Shown here: one piece after another, positions 23,031 to 35,233 of the stretch
Layout of the letters: the number at the start of each line of letters is the position of its first letter
How positions within the stretch are numbered: position 1 is the stretch's first letter
Assembly: GCA_009746045.1 (NCBI GenBank)
Contig: RPFO01000132.1
Coordinates: forward strand, 1,196,590 to 1,260,589
DNA length: 64,000 nt
From: Mesostigma viride
Lineage: Eukaryota > Streptophyta > Mesostigmatophyceae > Mesostigmatales > Mesostigmataceae
Direction: 5' to 3'
Made by a program: the position numbers and the translations under genes
The notes under the pieces: generated by a model
Told to the model about the DNA's origin: nothing
The model's input: only the letters and a program-made list of their open reading frames with translations
Database searches by the model: none

Positions 23031-24115
23031 AAGCATTTTTTCGCTAAAGCCGCATACCGCGACCACCGTTGTCTAGAGGAGGCATGTGAGGTACAAAAGC
23101 CCACTTGTAAAGGAACAGCAAAGCATCGTCGCTCTTATCTCCTTTGTCCGCCTGGCGATATATTGTCGCTCGGTTGGGAGACGTTATTGTGTGGAGTCAT
23201 ACAAGGCAGAGCATATTTTAGAAAGATATCTGTTCACCAACACTGATGACTGCAGGATCACAGGATTCGCCTGCATTGATGGGATCTTTTTTCCTCTAAA
23301 ACTGGTGGAAATTTGGAGCCAGCTTCTTGCTGGATTGCATGAATCGCTGGCTCTTAATAATAATGAAATGTCATTTCTGCAAAATATAAGAAAACAACAC
23401 ACTCTGATCACGTAAGATTATTCCATCCAGGTCATCTGAAGTGAGACAACTATGCCTGGACGCATGGCGATCCAACGCTGTGGAAGGACTAGGGTAGTTG
23501 TCTGAGAGGAAAGACGCTAAGGCCGCGGGAGCCGCGTGGCTGTCTCTAGGAAGACCTGCATGGAGGGAGACAGAGGATAACAGAAAAGGTTGATAGGGAG
23601 AACACACACATACACACACAACAACAACAACCAAAACTAAGAAGGAAAAGAGGGAACGCATATACACGTACACGTACACGAAGGGGCTAAAAGAAAAAGT
23701 AAGGAGGATACATTACAAAGGGAAAAAAGAAAAAGAAGGAAAGAAAAAAGAAAAGAAAATGTACAAATAGTAATAATACAAACAATAATAAATAAGAGGT
23801 CCCCAGTTCGATTCCGGCCTGGATTCATTTGCAGATTGCGTTTTCCGCGGACCGGCACTAAACGCAAGTGGTTTTCACCTTTGCGGCGTGCCAAATCAGA
23901 ATAATAAATAAAGACAAAGTAAAGAGTTATGATAATAACAAAAACAAAAATGGAATAAAGAAAGAGGTCATTGCCGGGATGTGGTGAGGCACAGGCGATG
24001 TTGGAGAATGGGTCAGGAGTTCGATGTTTCAGCGCCCATGGTGCCCGGCTGGGGGTCTCCTGTCCAACACGGTCTAAAGCCTCGTGCCCAGCTCACTCCA
24101 ATTGATGAAAATTTA
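23031..24115. other. Downstream of RPS26; no gene supported
   Basis: Holds the RPS26 3' UTR, then A-rich sequence. A 109-codon plus ORF at 23086-23415 has no recognisable domain. A B-box-like AGTTCGATTCC near 23805 lacks a surrounding tRNA fold. Confidence 0.35.
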
Positions 24116-24185
24116 ATTCATTAATTAATAGACACGTGACTGCGTCACGTGAGCATAAGTCCTCAGTGGGAGGGGAACATGGGAT
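24116..24185 (-). mobile_element. SINE-like 3' end: CACGTGAC hairpin plus TTAA tail
   Basis: On the minus strand: CCCACTGAGGACTTATGCTCACGTG-type sequence, a hairpin with stem CACGTGAC/GTCACGTG (24133-24140, 24144-24151) and a short TTAATTAA tail on the left. It matches the last 60 bp of the SINE-like element at 45730-46100. Confidence 0.7.
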
Positions 24186-24274
24186 GGAATCCAATGAAAA
24201 AGTGGAAGGTGAAAAGGGGTAGGCAGTGAAAAAATAGACAGGATTAAAAATTAAATTAAATTAAATTAAAGTAT

Positions 24275-24436
24275 AACATGCCTCGATGCCCCCTGGTGCA
24301 CCTCGAGCAAGTGTCGTTTACATTCCCACCCTTGCAGGAAGTAGCTTAGACTGTATTAAACGCCATACGCCCCTTCTCTGGGATATGTGCTGCATTTACT
24401 CCCAACGGAGTTATGTTCCTAATTAATTAATTAATT
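24275..24436 (+). mobile_element. LINE/HAL1-like 3' end with (TTAA)n tail
   Basis: Matches the terminal 160 bp of the ORF1-only elements (GTGTCGTTTACATTCCCACC, then CTCCCAACGGAG and TTAATTAA). It abuts tail-to-tail the minus-strand LINE that starts at about 24440. Confidence 0.75.
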
Positions 24437-24439
24437 AAT

Positions 24440-26175
24440 GCCCCGATCCGTTGGGAGATCATGTAGCACATATTCCGTGATGGATGGGTGGAGTGGAGGA
24501 AGCCGCGTAATCGAACTAACCTAACTCTAAGCTATCTAGTCTAGAAAATCCTAACTACACTACTCATCTAAACGCCTCCTCTTGGGGGGAGGTGGCTTGC
24601 CCACAGGGGCTGGCGTGTGAGCCTTGACAATCTTCTGCCACCGCGTCTTGTTCTGCATGGCAGTCCAACGAGAGAGAGTGGATGCGGTGTTCAAACTGGG
24701 CTGGGACCACTAGGTCGGCCAGCAACATCTGGGTGTAGTTCGCGGCATGTTTCCCTACCCTTTTAGGAATGTCCTTGGGGCCAGGCCAGGTCAAAATATG
24801 CCGCCCTGGCTGGCCAAGCCGCTGGGGGCCGGCCAGACCAAGGGCGGTGTCGACCTGGCTGGTGCGAGCAAGATGTCCTACAAATGCTATCCTACGCTGC
24901 CTAATCTCGTCCGAAATACGAGGCATACCCTGATACAAAGACTCTAATGACCTACGCTTGGAAAACCCTACGTTCAGGACCTGTCGGAGCATCCTGTAAA
25001 CCGTGCCGTCTAGTTTAGCTGCCAGTGTTTCCGTGAGTGTCCACGCCTCGGCGCCATACGTGAGCACCGTGAGGACAAGGACCTTGAAAAGCATGCGCTT
25101 GCAGTGCTCGCCCAGGCCCTTGGAGCGCCAGTAGGTGTTGAGCGAACGGAGCCTGGCCCAGGCCAGGCCGATGCGGATGTCCGCATCGTCGGCGGTGTCA
25201 GGGAGCATGCTCCCCAACAGTTTGAAGCGATCGCGGAACGGGACCTCCGTCCCATCAAGCAGGCGCGGCAGCGGTGGGCAACTGGAGGCCCCAATCACCA
25301 TCGCCTCAGTTTTGACACTAATCTCCAACCCCACGTACCGCCCTCGCCTCCAGGCCCAGACAGTCCAGCCAGGTCTGAATGTGCTCGGGGCGCACGATGA
25401 GGGTGGTGTCGTCCGCATAAATCAGGTCGGCCAGGCGATAGCCAGTGCTAACCCCGCCGTGCTCGCGCTCGTTAAGGATGTCCAAGCCTGGCTCGAACCC
25501 CTTAAGAGCAGTAAAGCGCGCACGTGCCCGGCGCATGACGTGATCCACGACAATAATGAACAGGTATGGGGACAGGACACATCACAACCTTGCCACACCC
25601 CGTGGTGAAGGGGGAATGGTGGAGTGCGGACTGCGGAAGGCACCGCTGCCTGTGAGCCCTCATACAGTCGACGAATGGCAGCAATAAACGCTGGTGGCAC
25701 CCGATCCAGAGCTAGGATGGCCCAAAGAGCCTCCCAGAGGGCCATGTCAAAGGCCTTGATATAGTCAACAAAAATGAAGACCAGCGGCAAACTGTCAGGG
25801 CAAAGGCGACGCACCTCCTCCGGCCATCAACCGGCGCGCGACAAACACAGCCATGACAGTGTTACGACCACGACGGAAACCGCCATCTGAGACTCACCCA
25901 GGTATGGATCCAGCGCGGCGCGGAGCCTGTGTGCACAGCATCAATGATGCGCATGAAGACCTTCAGCGCGGCGCTCTGGATGCAGACACCCCGATAGTTA
26001 CCGGGCCGGTCAGCAGCAGAGCCCTTCTTGTACACTGAGCATGACGTGGATCAGGCCGTCTGCCACTCAGCAGGCGGAGGCTCATCAGAGAGCAGGACAC
26101 GGTTGCAGAACGCCAGCAGAAGATCCCTCACCGCTGGGTCAGGGGTCTTAGAGACAGAATGAACAATCATAACAG
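24440..26175 (-). pseudogene. LINE ORF2 reverse-transcriptase fragment
   Basis: Minus-strand remnant of a non-LTR retrotransposon polymerase, broken into several frames. Reading 5' to 3': an NYRGVCI-like RT segment (about 26000), FVDYIKAFD (about 25760), GVWQGC (about 25610), YADD with context DLIYADDTTLIV (about 25430), then LTYGAEAWTLT, RRIAFVGHLART and a Pro/Lys-rich end near 24564. The 3' end has the CCGTTGGGAG hairpin strand at 24450-24460. No endonuclease domain remains. Clade is L1- or RTE-like, not settled. Confidence 0.8.
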
Positions 26176-26513
26176 TGAGAGTAATAAAGAGGAGTTAAGG
26201 CACAAATGTATATCACAAAAGCCACGAGCCACGAGCGGGCATGGCTGACGGCGGAGCTCAGAACTTTTGCGTCTGAGCCCCAAATGCAGTCAGATCAATT
26301 GCAACCGATGCATGCGTCTTTTCTACGTAGGCGCATCTGCTACTACCATCGGTTACAGCTGTAACACAGTATTTTGACCAGCCTGCAGCTTAATTACGCA
26401 AAGCACCACGGCGTCTTTCTAAGATGCACACACTATTTTTCCGAAGCTGTTACGTAATATATGACGAGCAAACGCTCATCTACGGCAACGCAGCCTGGCG
26501 GATGCGTTAAGCA

Positions 26514-27571
26514 ATGAAAATTCGTCTGCAGCTCCGGCTGTGCACAGCTTCGCCCTCAGGTCCGGAAGGCAGCGGTGACACTACTAAGTCGCGCACTGGC
26601 GGATCGCCCAGCCCACTGGGCTTGCCTCGCCATCTGCATCGCCTGAGCCTAAGCGCAGCCGCCCTGCCGAGCCGCACGGGGACGAGATCGCCTTTGACAT
26701 CAACGCACCTGGCTTCTGGAAACGCAGCCCAGGAGCCTTCATGGACGACGTGTTTTTCGGCACGCACGCCTCGCTTGTAGCCCTGTGCTCGCACCTCATC
26801 TCCCACAACCGCGGCCGCTGGCCAAGTGCATGGCCAGCCTTTCATCATCGCCGAAGATCTCCTAAAAGTTCTCCGCATGAATCGACCCCGGCTCCAGCGG
26901 CTTCGCCCTCTGCTCCCTCCTCGGGCGTTCCGAAGCCGAGATCTGGGCCCCCCCTCCAACCGTCGCGACAGAATCCATCGTCAGTCCGCACCCTCCTTAG
27001 TTAAGGAAGCTTTCAAGCAGCACGTACGTGACCCCCCTTGCCACAGATGTGGCGGCATGCAATGGGAGGCACGCTGCATGGCTGCTGAGCTCCCTCACAT
27101 TTCCACCACCGTCACCTCCACCTCCACCCTCCTCGCCTCCACCTCCACTGCCACCTCCACCTCCACTGCCGCCCTCAACTGAGGCCCAGCTTCTCGACAT
27201 TGACCAGAGCCTCCACGACCACGCCATCGCCACCGAATGCTTGCAAAACACCGCAGGCATCACCGCCCAGGCGGTGAAGGACATCGCTCGGCCCAGCCGG
27301 CATCTGCTGGCCCGGCCAGCGATGCTCCTCCCACCCTTACCTGGGCGGACCTGCTCAAGCACCACCACCACCACCTCCACCATCGCGGCACAGCTCAAGC
27401 AACAAGCCCTCGACCTCCGCGAGGAGGCCGACCGCACCCAGCTTAGCCACAATGTCATCGTCAGGCACTTCGACCAGCCGGCAGACCTGTGAAGACTCGA
27501 CGACTCTTCTTACGGCGATGTCCATTCTTGCCCCCATGCACCTTACTAGCTGGTGAGCTGCGCATGTCGGC
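26514..27571 (+). pseudogene. LINE ORF1 relic, copy B (5' part)
   Basis: Frame-broken ORF1 of the second subfamily: FFGTHASLVALC, a Pro/Ser-rich linker, NTAGITAQAVKDIA, a coiled-coil-like LKQQALDLREEAD stretch and HFDQPA. The C-terminal RNA-binding module continues at 35935-36215 beyond the Copia insertion. Confidence 0.7.
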
Positions 27572-27576
27572 TGTTC

Positions 27577-28274
27577 GAGTTAACGCCAAGCGCATTGGCG
27601 TGTGCCTGATTCGGCATATCTCTGCGATTCCAGCGGCACCGGAACGAGTTCATTCCGACAAGTATCAAGAAAGTTATGGCGTTCCGACTTCCCGGTCGCG
27701 CGCGAGCGCGAGCCGGCTGTTCGTCTAAGTCGGACGTGAATATTTGCAGACGACATATGGGGTCGACAGTAATTCCTGGGCTGACAGGAATTAGGTGCTG
27801 AACCTACGACGGTATTGGATTAATACGTCGTACGCAGGAAATAGGAACCTTAACCTGTGGTCTGTTGGTACCGCAGGCTTAGTCCTGGGCTTCTAGGTGC
27901 AGATGCAATAGTCACGGTGGACTGTGCTCTGTGGTCACTGTACCTGTATGACAGGCCTACTGTATAGGAACTGGGCGCTGTACAGGTAGTGAATACTGTA
28001 CCGGGAGTGTTATTACTGAGCAGGCCTCCTAGGCTGCTCAGGACTAGCAAGCACAGTGCACAAGTATATAAAGAATAGGCCAGTGCCAATTGGGCATCTC
28101 TTGCGAGCCCGCCTCACGTGTGTTGCCTTGACTTGGCAAACTCGTGTACAAGCCTCAAGTGACATGTGAGCGCTGTAACATTATCCAATTTTAACAAAGC
28201 TCCGTTTCCAACCATATTCACTCATTGCTGCATTGCAACCATATCCTACACATTGCGTTTATAAAAACGTTAAC
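27577..28274 (+). repeat. 5' LTR of the Copia-like element
   Basis: 698 bp. It contains a terminal hairpin ACGCCAA-GCGCA-TTGGCGT near 27583, a TATATAAAG box near 28063 and the GTTAAC palindrome at both ends. It differs from the 3' LTR by about a dozen substitutions and one small indel. Confidence 0.9.
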
Positions 28275-28368
28275 TCAAATTACAAGCAGTCTCGACGGAA
28301 CGGCCAGGAGGGTCGTTGCTGTTTGCTGCGTGCAGCGTTGACGATGCGAGAAGCTCGTCAGGTGTCGA

Positions 28369-29292
28369 ATGGTGCAGGAAGAACAACGGCAGCAGAATTT
28401 CCGGTTTCCTCGGCAGTCTGCTGGTGGTTCAATTTCGCCTGAATTGCGTCGTGTGGTTCGAGATTTATCTTTATTGCTTGCAGATCGTCCACCTGTTAAT
28501 CGCAACTTTGTACAATTCGTCGACGACCAGGTCGAGGATTGGGAGCGCATTCTGCAGCACGTCCGAACCATCGTCATTCCGGAGCACCGGAGCGTCGACG
28601 ACATCGAGCAAGAGCTGCACGGTTTGGTCAGGATCCAGACTGTGATTACAGCATTAGCTGAGCGGGTGCGTGCGGAGTTGGCGGCCAGGCGAGGAGAAGC
28701 TGCGGAGCCAGCTGGTGCAGTGCGACACGAGTTCGTGCAGGCAGCAGCGGGTGCGGGTGTACCACGTACGTTCGCAGGCGTAATCGGCGACGAGGGTGTT
28801 GCAGCGGGACCAGTTCGACGTGAGCGACGCGGAGCGGAGCGCTACAGGCGGCTGGCAGAGGTCGAGGCGGCTGCGGAAGCCATCACCGGAGGTCAGCGTG
28901 CGGCACGAGTCGGCAGGATTCCGGAGCGAGCAAGGGTTCCTTTTCAGGAACTGCCCCAACCTCTTCGCGTTCGGGTGACGCGTTGGGAAGAGTTCGCCCC
29001 TCTTGGTTACGACAGTGACCTTGAGGTGGGAGCTGTGGGGGTCGCTGGTCTAGGCGACGAGGAGCTTGGCGACCGTGAGGTGCCAAGATACAATCCGCGG
29101 GGTGCTAACGACGGGTTGTCACCTGTCTACTACACTAACGGTGACGACTCTGTCATCGCGGGCCGACAGCGGGTCGACGACGGCGCAGCGGGTAGCAGGG
29201 TGCCAGAGCTGATCGTTGTGAGCGACAGCGACAGTGACAGCGACAAGGAGAACCAGGAAGCGCCTGCGGGTGACCGTGGTGGTCTTGACTGA
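28369..29292 (+). CDS. Accessory or N-terminal Gag-like ORF of the Copia-like element
   Basis: An intact 307-codon ORF starting 95 bp inside the 5' LTR end. It is helical and charged, with an Arg/Glu/Ala-rich middle (RRERRGAERYRRLAEVEAAA) and an acidic Ser-Asp tail ending in a SDSDSDKENQ tract. No family is recognised. Its position before the Gag frame suggests an envelope-free structural or accessory protein, which is inference. Confidence 0.5.
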   Translation: MVQEEQRQQNFRFPRQSAGGSISPELRRVVRDLSLLLADRPPVNRNFVQFVDDQVEDWERILQHVRTIVIPEHRSVDDIEQELHGLVRIQTVITALAERVRAELAARRGEAAEPAGAVRHEFVQAAAGAGVPRTFAGVIGDEGVAAGPVRRERRGAERYRRLAEVEAAAEAITGGQRAARVGRIPERARVPFQELPQPLRVRVTRWEEFAPLGYDSDLEVGAVGVAGLGDEELGDREVPRYNPRGANDGLSPVYYTNGDDSVIAGRQRVDDGAAGSRVPELIVVSDSDSDSDKENQEAPAGDRGGLD

Positions 29293-29431
29293 GTGGTAAC
29301 ACTTGGCATTTTCCTTTCTTGTTCAGTAGCTTATATTGCTTTAATTGCTGCTTGGCCACTTGGCTGGTTGTAGCAGATCTGAACAGGGGCCATCAATTGA
29401 GTGAGGGAGCTATTGACCAACGAGGGCGCGG

Positions 29432-30589
29432 TATGGGCTTTGCGCGGCGCGGCGCTGGGATGGATGGACGCGATGGACGCGATGGACGCGATGGACGCGA
29501 TGGACGCGGTGACGGCCAGGCGCTGGGAGACCAGGCTGCGCTGGCAGATGATCAGAGCCAAGGATCTCAGGGCGGTCAGAACGCGCCAGCTGCAGATCAA
29601 GCAGCACCTATAGGCGGCCGACCGTGGCTGAGGGGTACGCGGTGCTAAGCCAGTTTCAGTCCATCAAGGACAATTGGCAGCCCCGGGACGCTGAGAGGAT
29701 GTTAGAGGACATGAACTTGTACACGGACATCTACACCGGTGACAAGCTTCGCATCCTGGCGTCTAGTGCCTACATAAGGCAGTCGGCGAGGCGGCTGTTC
29801 AAGTTTGTCCGGGAGCGACACACGGCGGGGGACACCTGGGCGGCGTTTAATTATGACGCGACTCAGGTCGTTCCTGAGTGACAAGAGGACCATAGATGGT
29901 TCTCACCTGAAGCAAGAGTACCTGGACTACAAGCCCATCAAGGGGCAGCTCGTGGTCCACGCCTTTGAAGACTTTGTCAAGCTGAGGGAGGACACCATGG
30001 CCAAAGGATTCTTCGTTGCAGATCGGATGGGCGACTTTCTCAAGTCGCTGCAGCTGGATCCTGTCACCATGGATAATGTGACCATCCGGCACATGCGACA
30101 AGTCCATGGCTGGGCTGCGATGACGGACCAGTTGTATGAGTGTTTCAGCGGCAAGTACGTAGGTGGTAAGCGCCCACGTCAAGTGGACGAGGAGGCAGCT
30201 GAACCTGCGGTTAAGTCCATGAGGGGATCGGGCCACGGGGGCCCAGCGTCCTCGAGGGGGCCTGAGGCCTCTTCTAGGGGTCGAGGAAGGTCCAGGAGGC
30301 GGGGCGTGGCAGAATGGCTGGACGGGGGACACCGCCGAAGTCGGGGCATCCACAGTCCCAGTTTGACTTCAAGAGGGTGGGTGGTCCTCCCAAGGCTGGG
30401 CCCAGCAGTGGGACCTCACGGGACATCAGTCAGGTGGAATGTTATTTCTGCCAAGGGAAGGGTCACTTCAGGAATGAGTGTCCCTCGTACCTGAGGCAGG
30501 AAGGTCAGAGCAAGCCAGCTCAGGGTGGCAGCAAGGAGAAGGCTGGTCCATCCCAGGATAAGGGCAAGGGCAAGGCTGCTGATCATTGA
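29432..30589 (+). pseudogene. Copia-like Gag with CCHC knuckle, frameshifted
   Basis: Gag is spread over three frames. A leader contains five tandem 9-bp GATGGACGC units (29461-29508), encoding a Asp-Gly-Arg repeat. A capsid-like part follows (QFQSIKDNWQPRDAERMLED to about 29860, then a shifted frame with LKQEYLDYKPIKGQLVVHAF to about 30300). Last is a nucleocapsid part with CYFCQGKGHFRNEC (30440-30481) and a Lys-rich end. The two shifts offset each other, so they look like indels in a once-open frame. Confidence 0.7.
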
Positions 30590-30943
30590 CTTGAGCCTGC
30601 ACACATCCCTGAACCCTGGAGGGTGCCCCCAGGGGTGTGTAATGTAGCTGCTAGTGACAGCAGTGAGGGGCAGCCCCATGCTCTAGTGACAGAGCCTATT
30701 GGACACGATGGGGCAAGCTTGGTTACCACAGAGAGTATGCCAGCTGTAGCTGCAGTGGTTACTCGCCAACGAGATCGCCATGGCGGTGCTGAGCCTCTGA
30801 GGTAGCCGACCTGGTGCTGTGGACCCAGGTGGATCTCAGAAGCATTCTGACCGTGCAGGACTGGCACAGGATGGTCAGGATGAGGATAGGGCTGGAGACA
30901 GTCTGACAGGCACGACCCTGGTGCCTCCTGTACATAAGGGATC

Positions 30944-31233
30944 GACCGGCTGGACCTGGAGGGCCAGCGGGCCCCATGGTCGGCGCGGACCTGGACGTCA
31001 TATTGGCGTCAGCGCTTGTCGGTGGCGCTGACTCGGGCCATGGCTGACATCATGCTCCGCCGTACGCGGGATGATTTTGCGGTGCAGCAGGTCTATTAGG
31101 TTCCTCCCGTTAGGAGTTTCCATTGGTCTTATCGTAGTATAGAGATTTGACATGGCTCTGTATAGAGGTTTATAGCTGGGCGTTTGCTTTGGTTTGAGTG
31201 ATTTCACTCTGCTGTAAGTAATTATATTATTAA
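30944..31233 (+). mobile_element. 290-bp 5'-truncated RLE-LINE inside Copia pol, 13-bp TSD
   Basis: Nearly identical to 44190-44470, the end of the LINE at 37.9-44.5 kb (CTGGACCTGGAGGGCCAGCG onward, including stop and 3' UTR). TACATAAGGGATC flanks it at 30931-30943 and 31234-31246. Insert plus one duplicate is 303 bp, so the pol frame is kept in register on both sides, although stops within the insert close it. Confidence 0.93.
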
Positions 31234-31256
31234 TACATAAGGGATCTGTACATACC

Positions 31257-34200
31257 TTGAGTGCTAATAATGACAATAAAAGATTTTCTCTCTTGTATGA
31301 CATTGCCTCGAGGTTGCATACCATGTTTGGCCATGCAGCTCAGTCTTTGCAAGTTGCTAGACGGCTGGGAGGAAGTGAGTTGTACTCCATCTGCCAACAG
31401 GTTGCTCAAGCTTGCAAGTGCAGGCTAGTTGCTAGAAAGCCCAAGCAGTCTCATGCCAGGTCTCTTATTTTGCAGCCAGGCCATGTGCAGGTAGATATTC
31501 AGAGAATCAGGGGTTTGAAGCTGCTGGTGGCAGTGGACAGATATACCAAGTACAAAACCCTAGAGATCCTGCCTGACATGGAGAAGCCTACATTGATTGC
31601 TGCTCTGAAGTTGACAAGGAGCAGGTACCCTGGGTTGGAGTTGTTGCAGTGTGACATTCAGTTTGAGTGCTGTGAGAACCTGCCAGAGTTTCCAGAGTTG
31701 CTGATTACACCCAGGGAGAGCCACGGCCAGCAAGGGGTGGTGGAGAGAGCCATCCAAGAGATCAAGACTGTGCTGCTGGTGGAGAGGATTCCAAGGACGT
31801 CATCTGCCATTGTGACATCTGCATGGCTACGTTCTGTGGAGGATAGGCTGAACCTCAGGACTCCCATGTTCTTTGGTGACATTGCCATCAATCCTCTTAT
31901 GCTGCATACCAGGATGCTGCCAGCTGATGCTGAGCAGGCATGGAAGGAGAAGCTAGAGGCCAAGTTCCTCAAGCTGAGGCAGAAAGACAAGGGCTGGAGT
32001 GTCCTAGAACCTAACGTTGGACAACAGGTTGTTGTGTGGAAGGAACCAAGCTTTCCAGGGAAACGTGGCAGCTGGCATGATGGGGTGGTGACCCGAGTAG
32101 AAGCCGCTGGCCATAAGTGCTGGGTGGCCATTGATGGCTCCCAAGCAGTGCACCGTCTGTCCTGGTCAAAGATCCGTCCCCGGGGAGGTAATCAAGGAGA
32201 CCTCTTCCAGGTGCCCGTTGGTGTACAAGGCGGGGGTGACGTGGAGCTTCCTGATCAGGGTGCTACAGCTGTATCGAGCCCTCAGGGTGACCCTGGCCCG
32301 GCCCCTGGGGTACCTTCACATACGGTGGTTGGGCAAGCAGGCGGACAGGCTGCACCTCCGGAACGGCCCGACACCAGGCCTAGGGGTGTGCGTCTATCAG
32401 ATATTGTACAGGCTTTGCAAAGAGCCAAGAAGGAGCCTAAGGTGTCCAAGCTTGTCCAGTTGGATGAACCTGAGGTAGCTGCCATGGAGATAGATACCAA
32501 TGCACAGGTTTCTGTCATGGGACCTCAGCATACAGGAGAACTGCTGGTCGGAGAACCAAGTTGCCCCTGGGTGTCTGATTTCAGTGGTAGGACGCATCTA
32601 AGGGTGTTGGGAGAGGTTACTGCCCCTGTCATGGGTGTGGATGTGACCTTCCTTGTCCTAGAGGACTATGATGGCCCTGTGATTTTGGGTCAGAATTTTC
32701 TGGGCAATCCTGGGATTTCTATCAGAGCTACAGCTCTGAGAAGAGATGGCTGGGGGATGATTCCCCTAGAAAATTTCAGGACAACATTTCCAGTCAGGTG
32801 CAGGGCCAAGCCGGTCAAGGGTGTAAAATGGGATGAAGGGGAGGTGCCCCCAGCAGCCAGTTTGGTGATTCCAGCTGTGTTGCACCCCAGCAGTATTGGC
32901 ATAACTCACAGGAGCCTTGCTGCACACTCTCCTTTGACATATGACCAGCTGGTCCAAGAGATGAGCTCGCCTACTTTGTTTGAGGCTTGGAAGCTCGCCT
33001 TCTCCAAGGCATTGGAGGAGTGGTTGCAGTTTGAGTGTGCTGCACCAACAGACAGACGTCCCCCAGCATCAAGGAAGCTTGCTTTGAGATTTGTGCTGAA
33101 GAGGAAGGTTGTGGATGAGGTATCAGTGCCCCATGTCAGGCCTGTCCTGAATGAGTATCACGGCACGGGGAGTCTGCCAGGAGAGGAGCTGTACACGCCA
33201 GGGATGCTACACGACACATGGAGAATTTTGCTATGTCTCTACGTGGGGTTGCTGAACAGGGGAGCAGCTATGTCATCAGTGCTGCTGGACTTCAAGAGGG
33301 CATTTTTAAAATCTGATCCAGAAGTGGCCAGGAGGGTGTGGAAGCAGGATGAGCCTTACTGTGTTGAGGTGCCTGCCATCTGGAAGCTGGAGCTGCATCA
33401 ACAATTCCTGGTTATTCTGAAGGGCCTGGAAGGACTCAGGTCGAGCCCAATCATCTGGAGACTCACGCTGCAGGAAGCTCTGATCAGTGAGTGTGGCTTG
33501 AGAGTGTCTTCAGTTGATCCCTGTTTGCTGCTGGCCCAATGGGAGGGTCTGCCAGTGTATGCTAGTTTGCATGGAGATGATCTGCATTTGCTAGCCCCCA
33601 CGACCTGGCTGAAGAAGTTTATTCCTGTCATCAGTGGCAAGTTTTCACTGGGCAAGGAGCTGTGGCAGGAGCCCAACAAGCCTGTAGTGTTCTGTGGAAT
33701 GCAGGCTACCCTGTTCAGGAGGGACGGGGAGTGGAGTATCAGGCTTCAGGCTGGAGGAGATTATAAACAGACCATTGTGAAGGCCTTGCCAGAGAAGATC
33801 ACCCAGGCTGCAGGACCTGAGTTGAGAGGCATGTGGGCCTGGTTTGCCAGCATCTGTGGTCCGTCTTTGATGGTCCATAGCAGAATGCCTGATGAGGTGC
33901 TTGAGGATGAGAAGCCTCGAGTCATAGCCCGATTGGTGGAGAGTACCCCTGATCTGATTTTGTCTGGGATTGACTTTGCCCAGCCTATCACCTTGGAGAT
34001 CTTTGTTGACAGTTCCATGGATGCTCGCCAGGTTACCAAGGTCAGGGGGAGATCTGCTGCTCTGTTTGCTTTTTATCAGAGCAGGGCAAGTTTGTTCAGC
34101 TGGTACAGCAGACTGCAGAAGAGGGTCTGTATCAGTTCAGATGTGGCAGAATGCAGGGCCATATGCGAGGGGATCCAGTCCAGCTGTACATAAAGGAGTT

Positions 34201-34486
34201 AATGCTGGAGCTGGCTTCAGTTACCCCTTGGACCTTGCAGATGGAGACGTTGTTGCTAACAGACAGCATGGGTATGGTCCAGTTTGTTCACAAGCAGCTG
34301 GCCAGAAGCCGGGACCTGGATTATTTGTTGCTGAAGGAGTTGGCCAGTTTGGTTGACTTGAAGCATATCCCTGGCGAGGAGAACCCTGCTGATGCATTGA
34401 CAAAGCTGCCACACAAGGCCCCAGCCCAGTACAATGTACTGAGGAAGCTCATGAATGCTGACTGTCAAGTCGGTCTATCTGTCTAA
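31257..34486 (+). pseudogene. Copia-like Pol: integrase, protease, reverse transcriptase, RNase H
   Basis: Long frame 31257-34193 (its start lies upstream of the LINE insertion). Order of domains: pre-integrase FGHAAQSLQVARRLG; integrase with HVQVDIQ (residue 79), CDIQF (132) and VVERAIQEIK (162); protease-like DTNAQVSVMG (412) with VILGQNFLG (475); RT with LLDFKRAFLK (677) and LHGDDLHLL (771); RNase H from IFVDSSMD (916). A frameshift near 34180 moves the end to another frame (to 34486), which holds LLTDSMGMVQF and EENPADALTK. The D-to-E spacing of the integrase is short (29 residues between). Confidence 0.85.
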
Positions 34487-35233
34487 AAGCTGAGAGCTGG
34501 GTGCTTAAGTCTCTGGATATCAGGCTGGGAGCTTGATTGTACATAATCCTGAGCACACCTTGAGGGGTGAGACATGTCTCTGGTGTGGGAATGTCTGACA
34601 TTGTCTCTGATGGAGAGATGTCTATCTGGGGTTTTCATCTCAGTCTGAGGTTTCCCCAGATCTGTGGTTTGTGGGCGGGGTTCGATTCCCTGGTGCCGTC
34701 TTAAGGCGGAGTTTCACGGACTGGCTGACCCATCCACCATGCTGGTGAGGTGGCGACAGGTCCCCTGATTTTCCACGGTTGGAACGAGTATAGGAGCTTG
34801 TGTTTTGCATGTGCTTCGCGTAGATGTTGTGTCTGGTTCGATAAGGGGCAGCAGACCGGCGCCGACTCCCGTCTGGGGGTCAGCAATGTTTTCTGATGAG
34901 CTGTTGTGGGTGATCTGTGGGGTTTCGCCTAAGGTCCTGAAGGTTGTACATACTTCTCAAGTTCTTAGCTGAACACCTATGGGCTGCCACAGTTGGCCAA
35001 CCTCTTGTACATGGGTAACACAACGAGCCTCCCGTGAAGGGATAGGGACTCATTGTAATTTGTTTGTGCTCCTGAACCAGTATGGGTGCTATGTACATAT
35101 AATAAGGAATCCAAGCTGACTGTCATGCCCAGCGGGTTGTGACTTGTAGTCGGGGAGGATGTCCAGTACCCATTGTGTGTGTTTGTATGTAGACTTGTGT
35201 GAGCTGCTACAGCTCAAGAAAAGAAAGGATTGG
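34487..35233 (+). other. Long 3' untranslated region of the Copia-like element
   Basis: About 750 bp between pol and the 3' LTR with no ORF of note. It contains a B-box-like GGTTCGATTCC at 34678 (not in a tRNA fold) and ends in the polypurine tract. Confidence 0.5.

Noticed and set aside
23086-23415. 109-codon plus ORF after RPS26
   Set aside because: No recognisable domain, and it lies within the likely 3' flank. Kept only as unresolved sequence.
23795-23830. tRNA-like AGTTCGATTCC box
   Set aside because: No acceptor, D or anticodon arms can be formed around it.
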